Positions 7,534 through 14,639 of a stretch of 38,792 nt of DNA are shown here, in pieces. This stretch comes from Bacillota bacterium (GTDB lineage: Bacteria; Bacillota; Sulfobacillia; Sulfobacillales; JAIMBI01). Numbering within the stretch: the stretch's first letter is position 1; every line of letters starts with the position of its first letter. The translations under genes were made by a program, and so were the position numbers. The stretch spans positions 1-38,792 of the forward strand of contig JAJZYZ010000023.1 in the NCBI GenBank assembly GCA_021797815.1. Direction: 5' to 3'. The notes under the pieces were generated by a model that saw nothing but the letters and a program-made list of their open reading frames with translations, searched no databases and was not told the DNA's origin.

Positions 7534-8908
7534 GCTCGGGCACGAGCGGCGCGTCAAGCGTCACCTCGGTTCCCTGTCCGGGTGTGGAATGAAGCTCGAA
7601 GTGTCCGCCCAGGGCGCGTGCGCGCTCGCGCAAGTCCATGAGCCCGTAGTGGCCGACGCGCTCCGCGTTCTCGGGTTCGAACCCCGTGCCGTTGTCCTCT
7701 ACGCTGATGTGAAATCGTGCGGTGTCGGATCGCCACATGACCCGCACCGACGAGGCGCGCGCGTGGCGGGCCACATTGGTCAGCGCCTCTCGGATCCAGC
7801 CCTCCAGCTGCTCGGACGCGATGTCAGGCAGCGCGCGATAGCCGGCGTCGGCAGCGTCCACTCTCACCAGGGTCCCGATCCCGAGCTCCTGGGCGATGCG
7901 GGCGACGGCGGCCGGCAGATCTTCGCGCTCCTGCCGCAGGTCAAACACGTAGTGGCGGATATCGTTGGTGATGCGTGAAAGGCGGTCTCCCAGGTCATCC
8001 AGCACCTGCCGGATGTGACGTTCCTCTTTCGGAATCTTGGGCAGGAGAGTGTCGATGGCCAGCGTGACCCCGTATAGGGACTGGATCGTCCCATCGTGCA
8101 GGTCCATGCCGATGCGCTGCCGTTCCTCAACCACCGCCAGCCGTTCCACCTGCCGGTTCAGGCGGGCATTGGTCACGAGGGCGGCCGTCTGGGCCGCCAG
8201 GAGACTCACCACATCCTCGTCATCCGCGCTGAAGGGCCCGCCCACTTTGTCTGTGAGATACAGGTGGGCAACAACCTGGTCGCCAAACAGCGCCGGCACA
8301 CCGAGAAACGTAGTCATGACCGGATGACCGGACGGAAATCCCGAGGAGCTCGGGTGGCGGCTCATATCATCCACCCGCAGTGCCTGGCGGCTCTTGATAA
8401 CCTCGCCAAGCAGACCGTCCCCACGCGGCAGGTGGGTGATGGCCGCCTTTTCCGCATCGGTGAGGCCGGTGGTAATGAAGCGGCCGATCCCCCCCTCGTC
8501 GTCCAGAACCGCGAGCGCCCCGTAGCGCGCGCCCGTCAGCTCGCACGACAGCTCCACCACGCGTCTTAGGATGACCTCCCAATCCCGCTCGCCCGCGATG
8601 GTGGCCATAGCCTCATGAAGGAATCGCAGCCGATCCCGCTGCTCCTCGGTAGTCTTCAAGAAGGTGGCGCTCTCTGCCGACACCAGCTTTATGCGCCGCA
8701 GGAACACATGGGAGTACGCAATCGTCAGCACCACGGCTACCCCGAACACCCAGGGATCGGTGGTGGAAGCCGGCCATCGGCGGCTCAGAAGGCCACGGTC
8801 GAGAGCCGCCAGGGCGGCCAGCGCCGCGGCCGGACCCACGTACGCCAGCCAGTAACCGGCCCGTGTCAGGGGTGCAAGCGACGGGGGCCGCGCGCCGCCT
8901 TCCGGCAT
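7523..8908 (-). CDS. GAF-domain sensor histidine kinase (NarL-type, HisKA_3)
   Basis: This 461-aa kinase has two or three N-terminal hydrophobic segments (AGYWLAYVGPAAALAALAAL and PWVFGVAVVLTIAYSHVF). A GAF domain of about residues 100-245 follows (TGARYGALAVLDDEGG to LLAAQTAALVTNARL). The dimerisation helix is ERQRIGMDLHDGTIQSLYG with phospho-accepting H271, and the HATPase domain has REALTNVARHA as N box and DNGTGF as G1 box. It should autophosphorylate and pass phosphate to the regulator encoded just upstream. The regulator's TGA and this ATG overlap (TGATG), implying translational coupling. The GAF ligand (haem, cofactor or small molecule) cannot be told. A universal stress protein gene next door resembles GAF-kinase stress systems such as DosS, but that link is inference. 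Confidence 0.93.
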   Translation of the reverse strand: MPEGGARPPSLAPLTRAGYWLAYVGPAAALAALAALDRGLLSRRWPASTTDPWVFGVAVVLTIAYSHVFLRRIKLVSAESATFLKTTEEQRDRLRFLHEAMATIAGERDWEVILRRVVELSCELTGARYGALAVLDDEGGIGRFITTGLTDAEKAAITHLPRGDGLLGEVIKSRQALRVDDMSRHPSSSGFPSGHPVMTTFLGVPALFGDQVVAHLYLTDKVGGPFSADDEDVVSLLAAQTAALVTNARLNRQVERLAVVEERQRIGMDLHDGTIQSLYGVTLAIDTLLPKIPKEERHIRQVLDDLGDRLSRITNDIRHYVFDLRQEREDLPAAVARIAQELGIGTLVRVDAADAGYRALPDIASEQLEGWIREALTNVARHARASSVRVMWRSDTARFHISVEDNGTGFEPENAERVGHYGLMDLRERARALGGHFELHSTPGQGTEVTLDAPLVPEPNP

Positions 8909-9585
8909 CAGCTCTCCGAGCGCCGATCCGCGCCCACCTCGCGGCGGGCCAGGTACGCCGCCGCCTCGGCGCGGCGCGCCAGGCCCAGTTTCGCCAGGAT
9001 GTTGCTGACATAGTGCTTGACCGTCTTCTCACTTAAGAACACCTGCGCGCCAATCTCCCGATTGGTGAGACCATCGGCAATCAGGCTCAGAATCCGGCGC
9101 TCCTGGGCGGTCAGGGTGTCGATGGGATCGGTCGGCGCGGAGTGGGTGGCCCGCTGCAGCACCCTGTCCGTCAGAGAGGGATCAAGGATGGATCCTCCTT
9201 CGGACACGGTACGGATCGCGTCCACCAGCTGCGGGCCTCGAGCGCTTTTCAGCAAATAACCCGACGCTCCTGCCGCCAGCGAGTTAAACAGGAGCTCATC
9301 GTCGCCGAAAGACGTGAGCATGATGACACGTGTTTCAGGCTGAGCCTCTTTCCAACTCCGACAGACCTCTACTCCCGATCCCCCCGGAAGACGCACATCC
9401 AGCAGGAGTACGTCCACCGGCGTGCTCTTCATCATCTGCATCGCTTCGGAAATCGTGCCGGCCTGCCCGACGAGCGAGAAGTCCGACTGTTCTTGCAAGA
9501 GTCCGGCCAGCCCCATGCGCACCACCTCGTGGTCATCTACCAGGGCGACACGAATGACCTCCGGACCCTCTTCCCCGACGTTCAT
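8908..9585 (-). CDS. LuxR/NarL-family response regulator
   Basis: A 225-aa two-domain regulator. Residues 10-130 are the receiver: acidic pair D17/D18, phosphoacceptor D63 in LLLDVRLPGGSG, T91 and K113 (YLLKSA). Residues 155-215 are a LuxR-type helix-turn-helix (LTAQERRILSLIADGLTNRE, then LSEKTVKHYVSNILAKLGL). It is the cognate partner of the downstream kinase. ATG 9585 has GAGG only one base upstream, which is unusually close. The true start could lie slightly downstream, before IRVALVDDHE. Likely targets include the divergently transcribed universal stress protein, since dyad sequences lie in the shared intergenic region. Confidence 0.93.
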   Translation of the reverse strand: MNVGEEGPEVIRVALVDDHEVVRMGLAGLLQEQSDFSLVGQAGTISEAMQMMKSTPVDVLLLDVRLPGGSGVEVCRSWKEAQPETRVIMLTSFGDDELLFNSLAAGASGYLLKSARGPQLVDAIRTVSEGGSILDPSLTDRVLQRATHSAPTDPIDTLTAQERRILSLIADGLTNREIGAQVFLSEKTVKHYVSNILAKLGLARRAEAAAYLARREVGADRRSES

Positions 9586-9678
9586 TCCTCGTTAGAGCCT
9601 CCGATCCGTAGACTGTCGGTCACACGTCACAACCCCGTGAATGGCGGACCCATGGCCTGGAGCCCCTACTGAGCGCAT

Positions 9679-9738
9679 CGTACCATGCGTACGCCGTCTC
9701 GCGGCTGTCCGGCAAGGTGCCAAACGTCCCCCCGTTTG
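9679..9738. promoter_or_regulatory. Two dyad sequences in the response regulator/USP intergenic region
   Basis: CGTAC-CATGC-GTACG (9679-9693) and CAAACG-TCCCCC-CGTTTG (9721-9738) are perfect inverted repeats of 5 and 6 bp. The second, an 18-bp dyad lying 63 nt before the USP start, has the size of a response-regulator operator. Neither has a T-run, so they are not terminators. Confidence 0.3.
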
Positions 9739-9776
9739 CACACCGATCGACCATAGCGTCCGGATGGGCCCGAGCC

Positions 9777-9782
9777 TAGCGT
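9777..9782 (+). promoter_or_regulatory. TAGCGT element (candidate -10) upstream of the USP gene
   Basis: Lies 19 nt before GTG 9802 in the context CCTAGCGTGGGATG. A second copy, TAGCGTCCGGATGGG, starts at 9754, so the two form a 23-nt-spaced direct repeat. Confidence 0.3.
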
Positions 9783-9801
9783 GGGATGGGGAGGGAAGTT
9801 C

Positions 9802-10272
9802 GTGACCGCGGAGCACCAGGGAATGATCCGCGTGGCGTTGGCGTCGGACGGAAGCCCCGATGCTCTGGAAGCGGCCGCCTTCATCGCCGACCGACTTTCC
9901 CCCTCGGCCATCTCCTGCACCGTGCTGACGGTGGTCGAGCGCAACTGGGACAAAGGCGGCGGCGACCACGAAGCGCCGGTGGACGCCGAAAAGTCGTGGG
10001 CCCTCCCCGCCGCGCGGCGGACGGCTCTCCGGCTTCACGGAATTCCGGTCACCATCCGGATCCTATACGGCGACGCCGTGCGGGAAGTCTTGCGGGAACT
10101 GCGCGATCACCCGTCCGATTTGCTGGTCGTGGGCCACCGCGGCGCGCATGGGATGGGCGGCCGGGTGATGGGGAGCGTCTCACAGGCGCTCGTTCATTAC
10201 GCCCCGGTGCCGGTCCTGGTCATCCCCCCACCCCCCACATCCAAGGCGACCGGCCCGGCCTCGCCTGCCTGA
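9802..10272 (+). CDS. Universal stress protein (UspA family), ATP-binding type
   Basis: A 156-aa single-domain Usp protein. It starts with the beta strand IRVALASDGSPDALEAAAF and ends with the nucleotide-binding signature G-2x-G-9x-G-S (GHRG, nine residues, GS in VMGSVSQALVHYAPVPVLVI), so it should bind ATP. GTG 9802 is preceded by GGAGGG at a good distance; an in-frame ATG at 9781 lies upstream of that site. It is divergent from the two-component genes and followed by the MBL-fold gene on the same strand. Role is inferred as stress or dormancy adaptation. Confidence 0.9.
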   Translation: MTAEHQGMIRVALASDGSPDALEAAAFIADRLSPSAISCTVLTVVERNWDKGGGDHEAPVDAEKSWALPAARRTALRLHGIPVTIRILYGDAVREVLRELRDHPSDLLVVGHRGAHGMGGRVMGSVSQALVHYAPVPVLVIPPPPTSKATGPASPA

Positions 10273-10347
10273 TGCGCCTCCCCCTTCACAGGGGCCGATC
10301 AAATCCCGCTCCGAAAGCATTATATGATGGGCGCTGAGGGGATAGCC

Positions 10348-11328
10348 GTGCCACACACCGTCCGAGGCCCATCCGTGCTTCCGATCCAGATCCCGGTCCC
10401 ACTGCCGCTCCGGTTCGTGAACAGCTACCGCCTCGGCCCCCAAGATGGCCCGTGGCTCCTGGTGGACGTCGGCATGGACACCGAGGCGGCCCGCTCCGCG
10501 TTTCGCGAGCACTGGAACCGCTTCGGCCGCGACGCATACGAGGCGGTGTTCCTGACCCACTACCACCCGGACCATACCGGTCTGTCTGGCTGGATCGCCG
10601 ACGAGCTTGGGGTACCGGTCACCATGCTGGCCGAGGAACGGGATCTGACATACCGGGTGTTCGGGCCCGGCGAGCGATCGGGCGATCGTGTAGCCAGCTA
10701 CTTCCGCGACCACGGGATGCCGGAATCGCTGAACGTTCGAATATTTGAGAGCCACGGCGACAGTACGACCCATATCCGCCTCCCGGATGAGATGGCGGGG
10801 CTGCCGGCGGGGCATGTGTTCCGGCTGGGAGACGAGTCGTGGACGATCCTGCGGGCGGCCGGCCACACGCCGAGCCAGGGACTTCCCTATCGAGCGGACG
10901 ACGGCACGCTTCTCGGCGGAGACCAGATTCTGCCCCGCATCACGCCCAACATCTCGCGCTGGCCGGGCGAGCCGCACGACCCGCTGAAGCTCTATCTCGA
11001 CTCCCTGGGAGAGCTCCGGACGCTTCCCCTCTCCGTTGTCTGGCCGGCCCACGGTCACCGCATCGACAATCCTCTCGTCCGGATCGACGAGATTCTCCAA
11101 CATCATGTCGAGCGCCTGGACATCATGGCGGCCGTGCTCGAACAGGGACCGCAGACGGCCTACGACGTGGCGCGGGCCGTGTTCCGCCCCAACCTCTCGG
11201 CCCACGAATGGCGATTCGCCGTGGGCGAATCGCTGGCACATCTCGTCCATCTGGAAGCGCTGGGACGGGCCCGGGAACTTCCCGGTGGTCCACCCTATCG
11301 GTTCGCGGCGCGAACCTCCCGTGACTGA
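10348..11328 (+). CDS. MBL-fold metallo-hydrolase with C-terminal winged-helix-like region
   Basis: A 326-aa metallo-beta-lactamase-fold hydrolase. The metal motif HxHxDH is THYHPDHTG (H71, H73, D75, H76). Further metal-site elements are AAGHTPSQG, GGDQIL and VVWPAHGH. The last 75 residues (IDEILQHHVERLDIMAAVLE onward) resemble the winged-helix tail of the glyoxalase II-like and LACTB2-like subgroup. Substrate is unknown; thioesters, nucleic acids and phosphoesters are all possible in this group. GTG 10348 follows GAGGGGA at six bases and is preferred over ATG 10324, which has no ribosome site. The gene converges on the enoyl-CoA hydratase gene with a 21-nt gap. Confidence 0.88.
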   Translation: MPHTVRGPSVLPIQIPVPLPLRFVNSYRLGPQDGPWLLVDVGMDTEAARSAFREHWNRFGRDAYEAVFLTHYHPDHTGLSGWIADELGVPVTMLAEERDLTYRVFGPGERSGDRVASYFRDHGMPESLNVRIFESHGDSTTHIRLPDEMAGLPAGHVFRLGDESWTILRAAGHTPSQGLPYRADDGTLLGGDQILPRITPNISRWPGEPHDPLKLYLDSLGELRTLPLSVVWPAHGHRIDNPLVRIDEILQHHVERLDIMAAVLEQGPQTAYDVARAVFRPNLSAHEWRFAVGESLAHLVHLEALGRARELPGGPPYRFAARTSRD

Positions 11329-11349
11329 ACAAGCTGAACACGGCCACGA

Positions 11350-12153
11350 TCAGCGTCCCTGAAACGCCGGACGCCTCTTTTCCAAAAATGCCTGCACGCC
11401 TTCCTGGTGGTCCGCCGTTTGAGCGGCGACCGCCTGCAGCCAGGCCTCGTACTCGAGTGCCTCGCGGAAACCTTTTTCCGGTCCGCGGTGGAGACCGCGC
11501 TTGATAAGCCGCATGGCCACCGGCGGCCCGGCGGCCAGCCGGCCCGCCAGGGCATGTGCCGCCTCCATCAGCTCGACGTCCGGCACTACCCGGTTCACGA
11601 GTCCGAAGCGCAGGGCGTCAGCGGCGTTGACGGACTCGCCCAACAGCGAAAGTTCCAGCGCACGGGAGAGTCCTATAAGCTGCGGCAGGAGATAGGTGGA
11701 TCCCGAGTCCGGGACCAGACCCACATGCACGAAAGCCTGCACGAAGCGGGCGCTCTCAGCGGCAATTCGGAAGTCGGCCGCCAGAGAGAGACTCATGCCG
11801 GCCCCGGCCGCGACGCCATTCACGGCCGCGATGGTCGGCTGATCGAGATGATAGAAGCGGTCCAGGACGGGATTATAGTGATGCTCGAGATGGCTTCCGA
11901 TGGACGCGGCCCCGCCGGTGTTGACATGCTCTTTCAAGTCCTGTCCGGCAGAGAACGCCCGCCCCTGTCCTGTCACGATGAGGACCCGCACCTCGCGGTT
12001 TTGAGCCACTGCATCCAGAACCTGCCGGATTTCGTCCAGCATCTCGGTCGTAAACGCGTTCAAGGCTTCCGCCCGCATGAGGGTGAGAACTCCAACCCCT
12101 TCCGATTCCGTGAAGCTGACGGTGTTGAGTCCTTCCAGACCCGAACTGGCCAT
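11350..12153 (-). CDS. Enoyl-CoA hydratase/isomerase (crotonase family, PaaG-like)
   Basis: A 267-aa crotonase-fold protein. The first oxyanion-hole segment is GRAFSAGQDLKEH, the second is VNGVAAGAGMSLSLAADFRI, followed by GLVPDSGSTYLLPQLIGLSRALEL. The Asp in GLVPDSG rather than a second catalytic Glu resembles PaaG-type ring isomerases and related enoyl-CoA isomerases, so the reaction may be isomerisation, not simple hydration. ATG 12153 has GGGAGA seven bases upstream. It lies 41 nt downstream of the unrecognised gene 12195-13034 on the same strand and may be cotranscribed with it. No other fatty-acid or phenylacetate genes are visible nearby, so the pathway is undefined. Confidence 0.88.
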   Translation of the reverse strand: MASSGLEGLNTVSFTESEGVGVLTLMRAEALNAFTTEMLDEIRQVLDAVAQNREVRVLIVTGQGRAFSAGQDLKEHVNTGGAASIGSHLEHHYNPVLDRFYHLDQPTIAAVNGVAAGAGMSLSLAADFRIAAESARFVQAFVHVGLVPDSGSTYLLPQLIGLSRALELSLLGESVNAADALRFGLVNRVVPDVELMEAAHALAGRLAAGPPVAMRLIKRGLHRGPEKGFREALEYEAWLQAVAAQTADHQEGVQAFLEKRRPAFQGR

Positions 12154-12194
12154 CGTTCCATCTCCCTCCGTTGGCTGGCTTTGTGCTTCGCGAT

Positions 12195-13034
12195 CTAAGA
12201 CGGGTCTCCTGCCATCAGCAAGAGGCCCAGGCGATAGGCGGCCTCCTGCAGAAGATGCCGTTCGCGCCGCTCCAGCTGCCTTATCGACATGGGCTCTTTC
12301 GTGATGGGATAAAGCTTGAGAGGGCCGTGCCGGAGAACATCCTGACGCTCCCGTCCCGCCTCGGCCACCAGGACCCACAGGGGTCGGCGCGCCTCCCGAC
12401 AGGCGGCCGCCACCCAGGCCAGAAGGGCCGCTTCGAGGGCGCGCGCGGTTCGCGACGTGTTGACCACCATCCAGCCGGTGTCGGCGGCGGCCAGGCGCTG
12501 GCGGAGGCTCAGTACCTCCGCCAGCTGCGAGGCTGGGTTCCTGGCCGATAGGAGATGCGACCACCAAAGATCGGAAACATCCCCGCGCCCGGACGTCGAT
12601 GCATGGAGATGCTGGAGGGGAATGGGCAGATCTTCCGGCCCGTGAGCCTCCCCATATGCCTCGATAAAGCCGCGGCCCCCATCGTGTCGCAGTCCGAAGG
12701 GCAAGAGCAGCCAGGCGGTGGCCGCACCTCGTGCCGCCGCCTCCTGGAGCGCCGCCGCCACACCCAGCGTGGAGTGATGGATGACGCAGGAGCCGTCGAT
12801 GACGGCGGTCCGGTCGGGCAGGATCGCGAAGTGTCCGTCTTCGAAGCCGCGGCGTTCGAGCTGATAGACACGCCCTCCGACCTGGCGGACCAAGAGGGCC
12901 GCGCTGCCCGGCTCCCCTGTCGGCACCGCGGCCGCGTCGAGCTCCAGACCGGCCCGCCGAAGGCCGGCTCGGGCCTGCGTCAGCACGGCCGCCGCACCTA
13001 GGTGCGGTCCCCGGCCGACAAACAGTCCGGCCAC
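12195..13034 (-). CDS. Conserved-looking protein of unknown function
   Basis: I do not recognise this 279-aa protein. It has no membrane segment or signal peptide. Features seen: an N-terminal hydrophobic strand (VAGLFVGRGPHLGAAAV), a DGS motif (TAVIDGSCVIHHSTLGVAAAL) near residue 95, an alternating region ending GWMVVNTSRTARALEAALLAWV, and an Arg/Glu-rich C-terminus (IRQLERRERHLLQEAAYRLG). The DGS strand recalls the start of NurA-type nucleases, but the other NurA motifs are not convincing. The start is uncertain: GTG 13034 has no ribosome site, whereas GGGGGTGAT (13063-13055) lies further up before non-standard codons. Extending to ATG 13196 would run under the acylphosphatase start. Base composition matches neighbours. 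Confidence 0.55.
   Translation of the reverse strand: MAGLFVGRGPHLGAAAVLTQARAGLRRAGLELDAAAVPTGEPGSAALLVRQVGGRVYQLERRGFEDGHFAILPDRTAVIDGSCVIHHSTLGVAAALQEAAARGAATAWLLLPFGLRHDGGRGFIEAYGEAHGPEDLPIPLQHLHASTSGRGDVSDLWWSHLLSARNPASQLAEVLSLRQRLAAADTGWMVVNTSRTARALEAALLAWVAAACREARRPLWVLVAEAGRERQDVLRHGPLKLYPITKEPMSIRQLERRERHLLQEAAYRLGLLLMAGDPS
12992..13007. repeat. 16-bp perfect palindrome CCGCACCTAGGTGCGG
   Basis: It lies inside the 5' end of the unknown gene, about 27 nt into its coding region and 120 nt from the divergent acylphosphatase start. It could be an operator for one of the two genes, or chance. Confidence 0.3.
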
Positions 13035-13127
13035 GTGTCTGACGTCGCTGACGATGAGATCACCCCCAAAGCCGCTCCGGCAAGGGCCCCCGATCGGATG
13101 GCTATCATGGTATCCGGGGGGAGCTTC

Positions 13128-13400
13128 ATGCCGCGCATCGCCTTTACGGTTCGGGGCCGCGTCCAGGGAGTCGGGTTCAGGGCGGCCGCCGCCCACGAGG
13201 CGGAGCGCCTACATCTCTCAGGGTTCGTACGCAATCACCCGATCATGGCGGACCGGGTCGACGGCGAGGCCGAGGGCGCGCAGGCTTCGCTCGACGGCTT
13301 CCAGCAGTGGCTTCGGCGCGGACCCCGCCTCGCCCGCGTTACGGCCGTGAGCGTGTCGGACCTGCCCGAACAAGAAGACCACGCCTTCATTATTCGCTGA
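13128..13400 (+). CDS. Acylphosphatase
   Basis: A 90-aa protein of exactly the family length. It begins MPRIAFTVRGRVQGVGFR, carrying the phosphate-binding loop and catalytic R18. The catalytic Asn is N36 in GFVRN, followed by GEAEGAQASLDGFQQWL and a C-terminal FIIR. The enzyme hydrolyses acyl phosphates such as carbamoyl phosphate or 1,3-bisphosphoglycerate in the cytosol. A small oddity is that the usual NxxDGxVE turn is lengthened (NHPIMADRVDGEAEG). ATG 13128 follows GGGGGGAG at a good distance. Its stop is three bases from the stop of convergent glcF. Confidence 0.92.
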   Translation: MPRIAFTVRGRVQGVGFRAAAAHEAERLHLSGFVRNHPIMADRVDGEAEGAQASLDGFQQWLRRGPRLARVTAVSVSDLPEQEDHAFIIR

Positions 13401-13403
13401 CCG

Positions 13404-14639
13404 TCACACCAGCCGGTCACGAAGATAGCTGGACAGATGCATCACCCGCGCTGAGAGGCCCGCCTCTCGCGCGCCGCGCTCGCACTGCAGCGCACACCCG
13501 GGATTGTTCATGATCCAGACGTCGACCCCGTGCTCCCGGACCTCGCGCAGATGGGGTTCAAGAATGCGGGCCGCCATGGCGGGCTGATTCAGATTGTAGA
13601 CGCCCCCCGACCCGCAGCACCGATCCTGGCCCGGAAGCGTGACGAACCGATCCCCCGCCACCGTGGCGAGGAGCGTCGGCGGGGCGCTGCCTTCCTGCAT
13701 GCCATGGATGAGGTGGCAGGAGTTCTGCAGGGCGACGGTCGCACCCTGGCCGCGGAACTGGAGGCCATTCGGCAGGGACGACAGGGCGGTCGCCAAGTCA
13801 TGGACCTGCGATGCCCAGTGCTCGGCACGGCTCGACAGTTCGGGATCATCCCGCAAGAGCCGCGGGTACTCGCGGATCATGGCCCCGCACCCGCCGGCGT
13901 CGGTCACGATGAGGGCTTCCGGGGGGAGCATGGCGTCGAATCTCCGCACGGCCGCCCGCGCCAGGCCGACGGCCGCCTCATAGTCGCCCGTGTGGAGGTG
14001 AAGGGCGCCGCAGCATCCCTCGCGGGTATCCTCCGGCAGGACCCGCGCGCCCGCCGCCGCGAGCAGAAAGCGCGCGTCGTGGTTCGCGTCCGGATATGCC
14101 GCATCCATCACGCAGGTGCCCATCAAGTAGACCGGCACCTCCCCGCCGGGTCGGGGGACCGGCGCCTGCCCGGGCAGGGACTGTCCGGATTCCCGGGGCA
14201 CGAGCGCCAGGGTTCCCTTCAGCCCGGCAGGAAGAGGAAGGGCCCCCATCACACGCCCCGCCCGAAGGGCGGCCCGGAGCCAGGATCGACGCGTTACCAG
14301 AGTGAGAAGCGGCACCGTCATGCGATTCTGGACCACGTAGCGGCGGGACTGGCGCCTCAGATCGCGCCGCGCGTGCGTCAACACCACGCCATACTGGACG
14401 CCGGATGGGCAGGCGGTCTCACAGGCGCGGCACCCGATGCACCACGAGAGCGCCTCGGCAAGGCCCGCACCTGGCTCCAGCTCACCTCGCCAGGCCGCCT
14501 CCACCAGTGACAGGCGGCCACGGGGCGAGTGGGCCTCGAGTCCCGTCTCCCGATAGGTTGGGCAGGCCGGCAGGCAGAAGCCGCACTTGTTGCAGTGCTC
14601 GAATTCGCGTACGGCCTCGTCAGGCAGGAGAAGACTCAT
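13404..14639 (-). CDS. glcF: Glycolate oxidase iron-sulfur subunit GlcF
   Basis: A 411-aa protein with two [4Fe-4S] motifs near the N-terminus (CNKCGFCLPACP and CIGCRACETACP) and two cysteine-rich CCG domains (GCCGALH near residue 210 and RCCGSGGVYN near 342), the standard GlcF layout. It carries electrons from the flavin subunit to the membrane quinone pool during oxidation of glycolate or another 2-hydroxy acid. Its ATG overlaps the end of the glcDE fusion gene by 20 nt, so the two are coupled. Neighbours make assignment as a 2-hydroxy-acid oxidase subunit secure; the exact acid is not certain. Confidence 0.93.
   Translation of the reverse strand: MSLLLPDEAVREFEHCNKCGFCLPACPTYRETGLEAHSPRGRLSLVEAAWRGELEPGAGLAEALSWCIGCRACETACPSGVQYGVVLTHARRDLRRQSRRYVVQNRMTVPLLTLVTRRSWLRAALRAGRVMGALPLPAGLKGTLALVPRESGQSLPGQAPVPRPGGEVPVYLMGTCVMDAAYPDANHDARFLLAAAGARVLPEDTREGCCGALHLHTGDYEAAVGLARAAVRRFDAMLPPEALIVTDAGGCGAMIREYPRLLRDDPELSSRAEHWASQVHDLATALSSLPNGLQFRGQGATVALQNSCHLIHGMQEGSAPPTLLATVAGDRFVTLPGQDRCCGSGGVYNLNQPAMAARILEPHLREVREHGVDVWIMNNPGCALQCERGAREAGLSARVMHLSSYLRDRLV

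Noticed and set aside
12195-13034. NurA nuclease assignment
   Set aside because: Only a DGS-like strand matches; the other acidic motifs of NurA are not evident.
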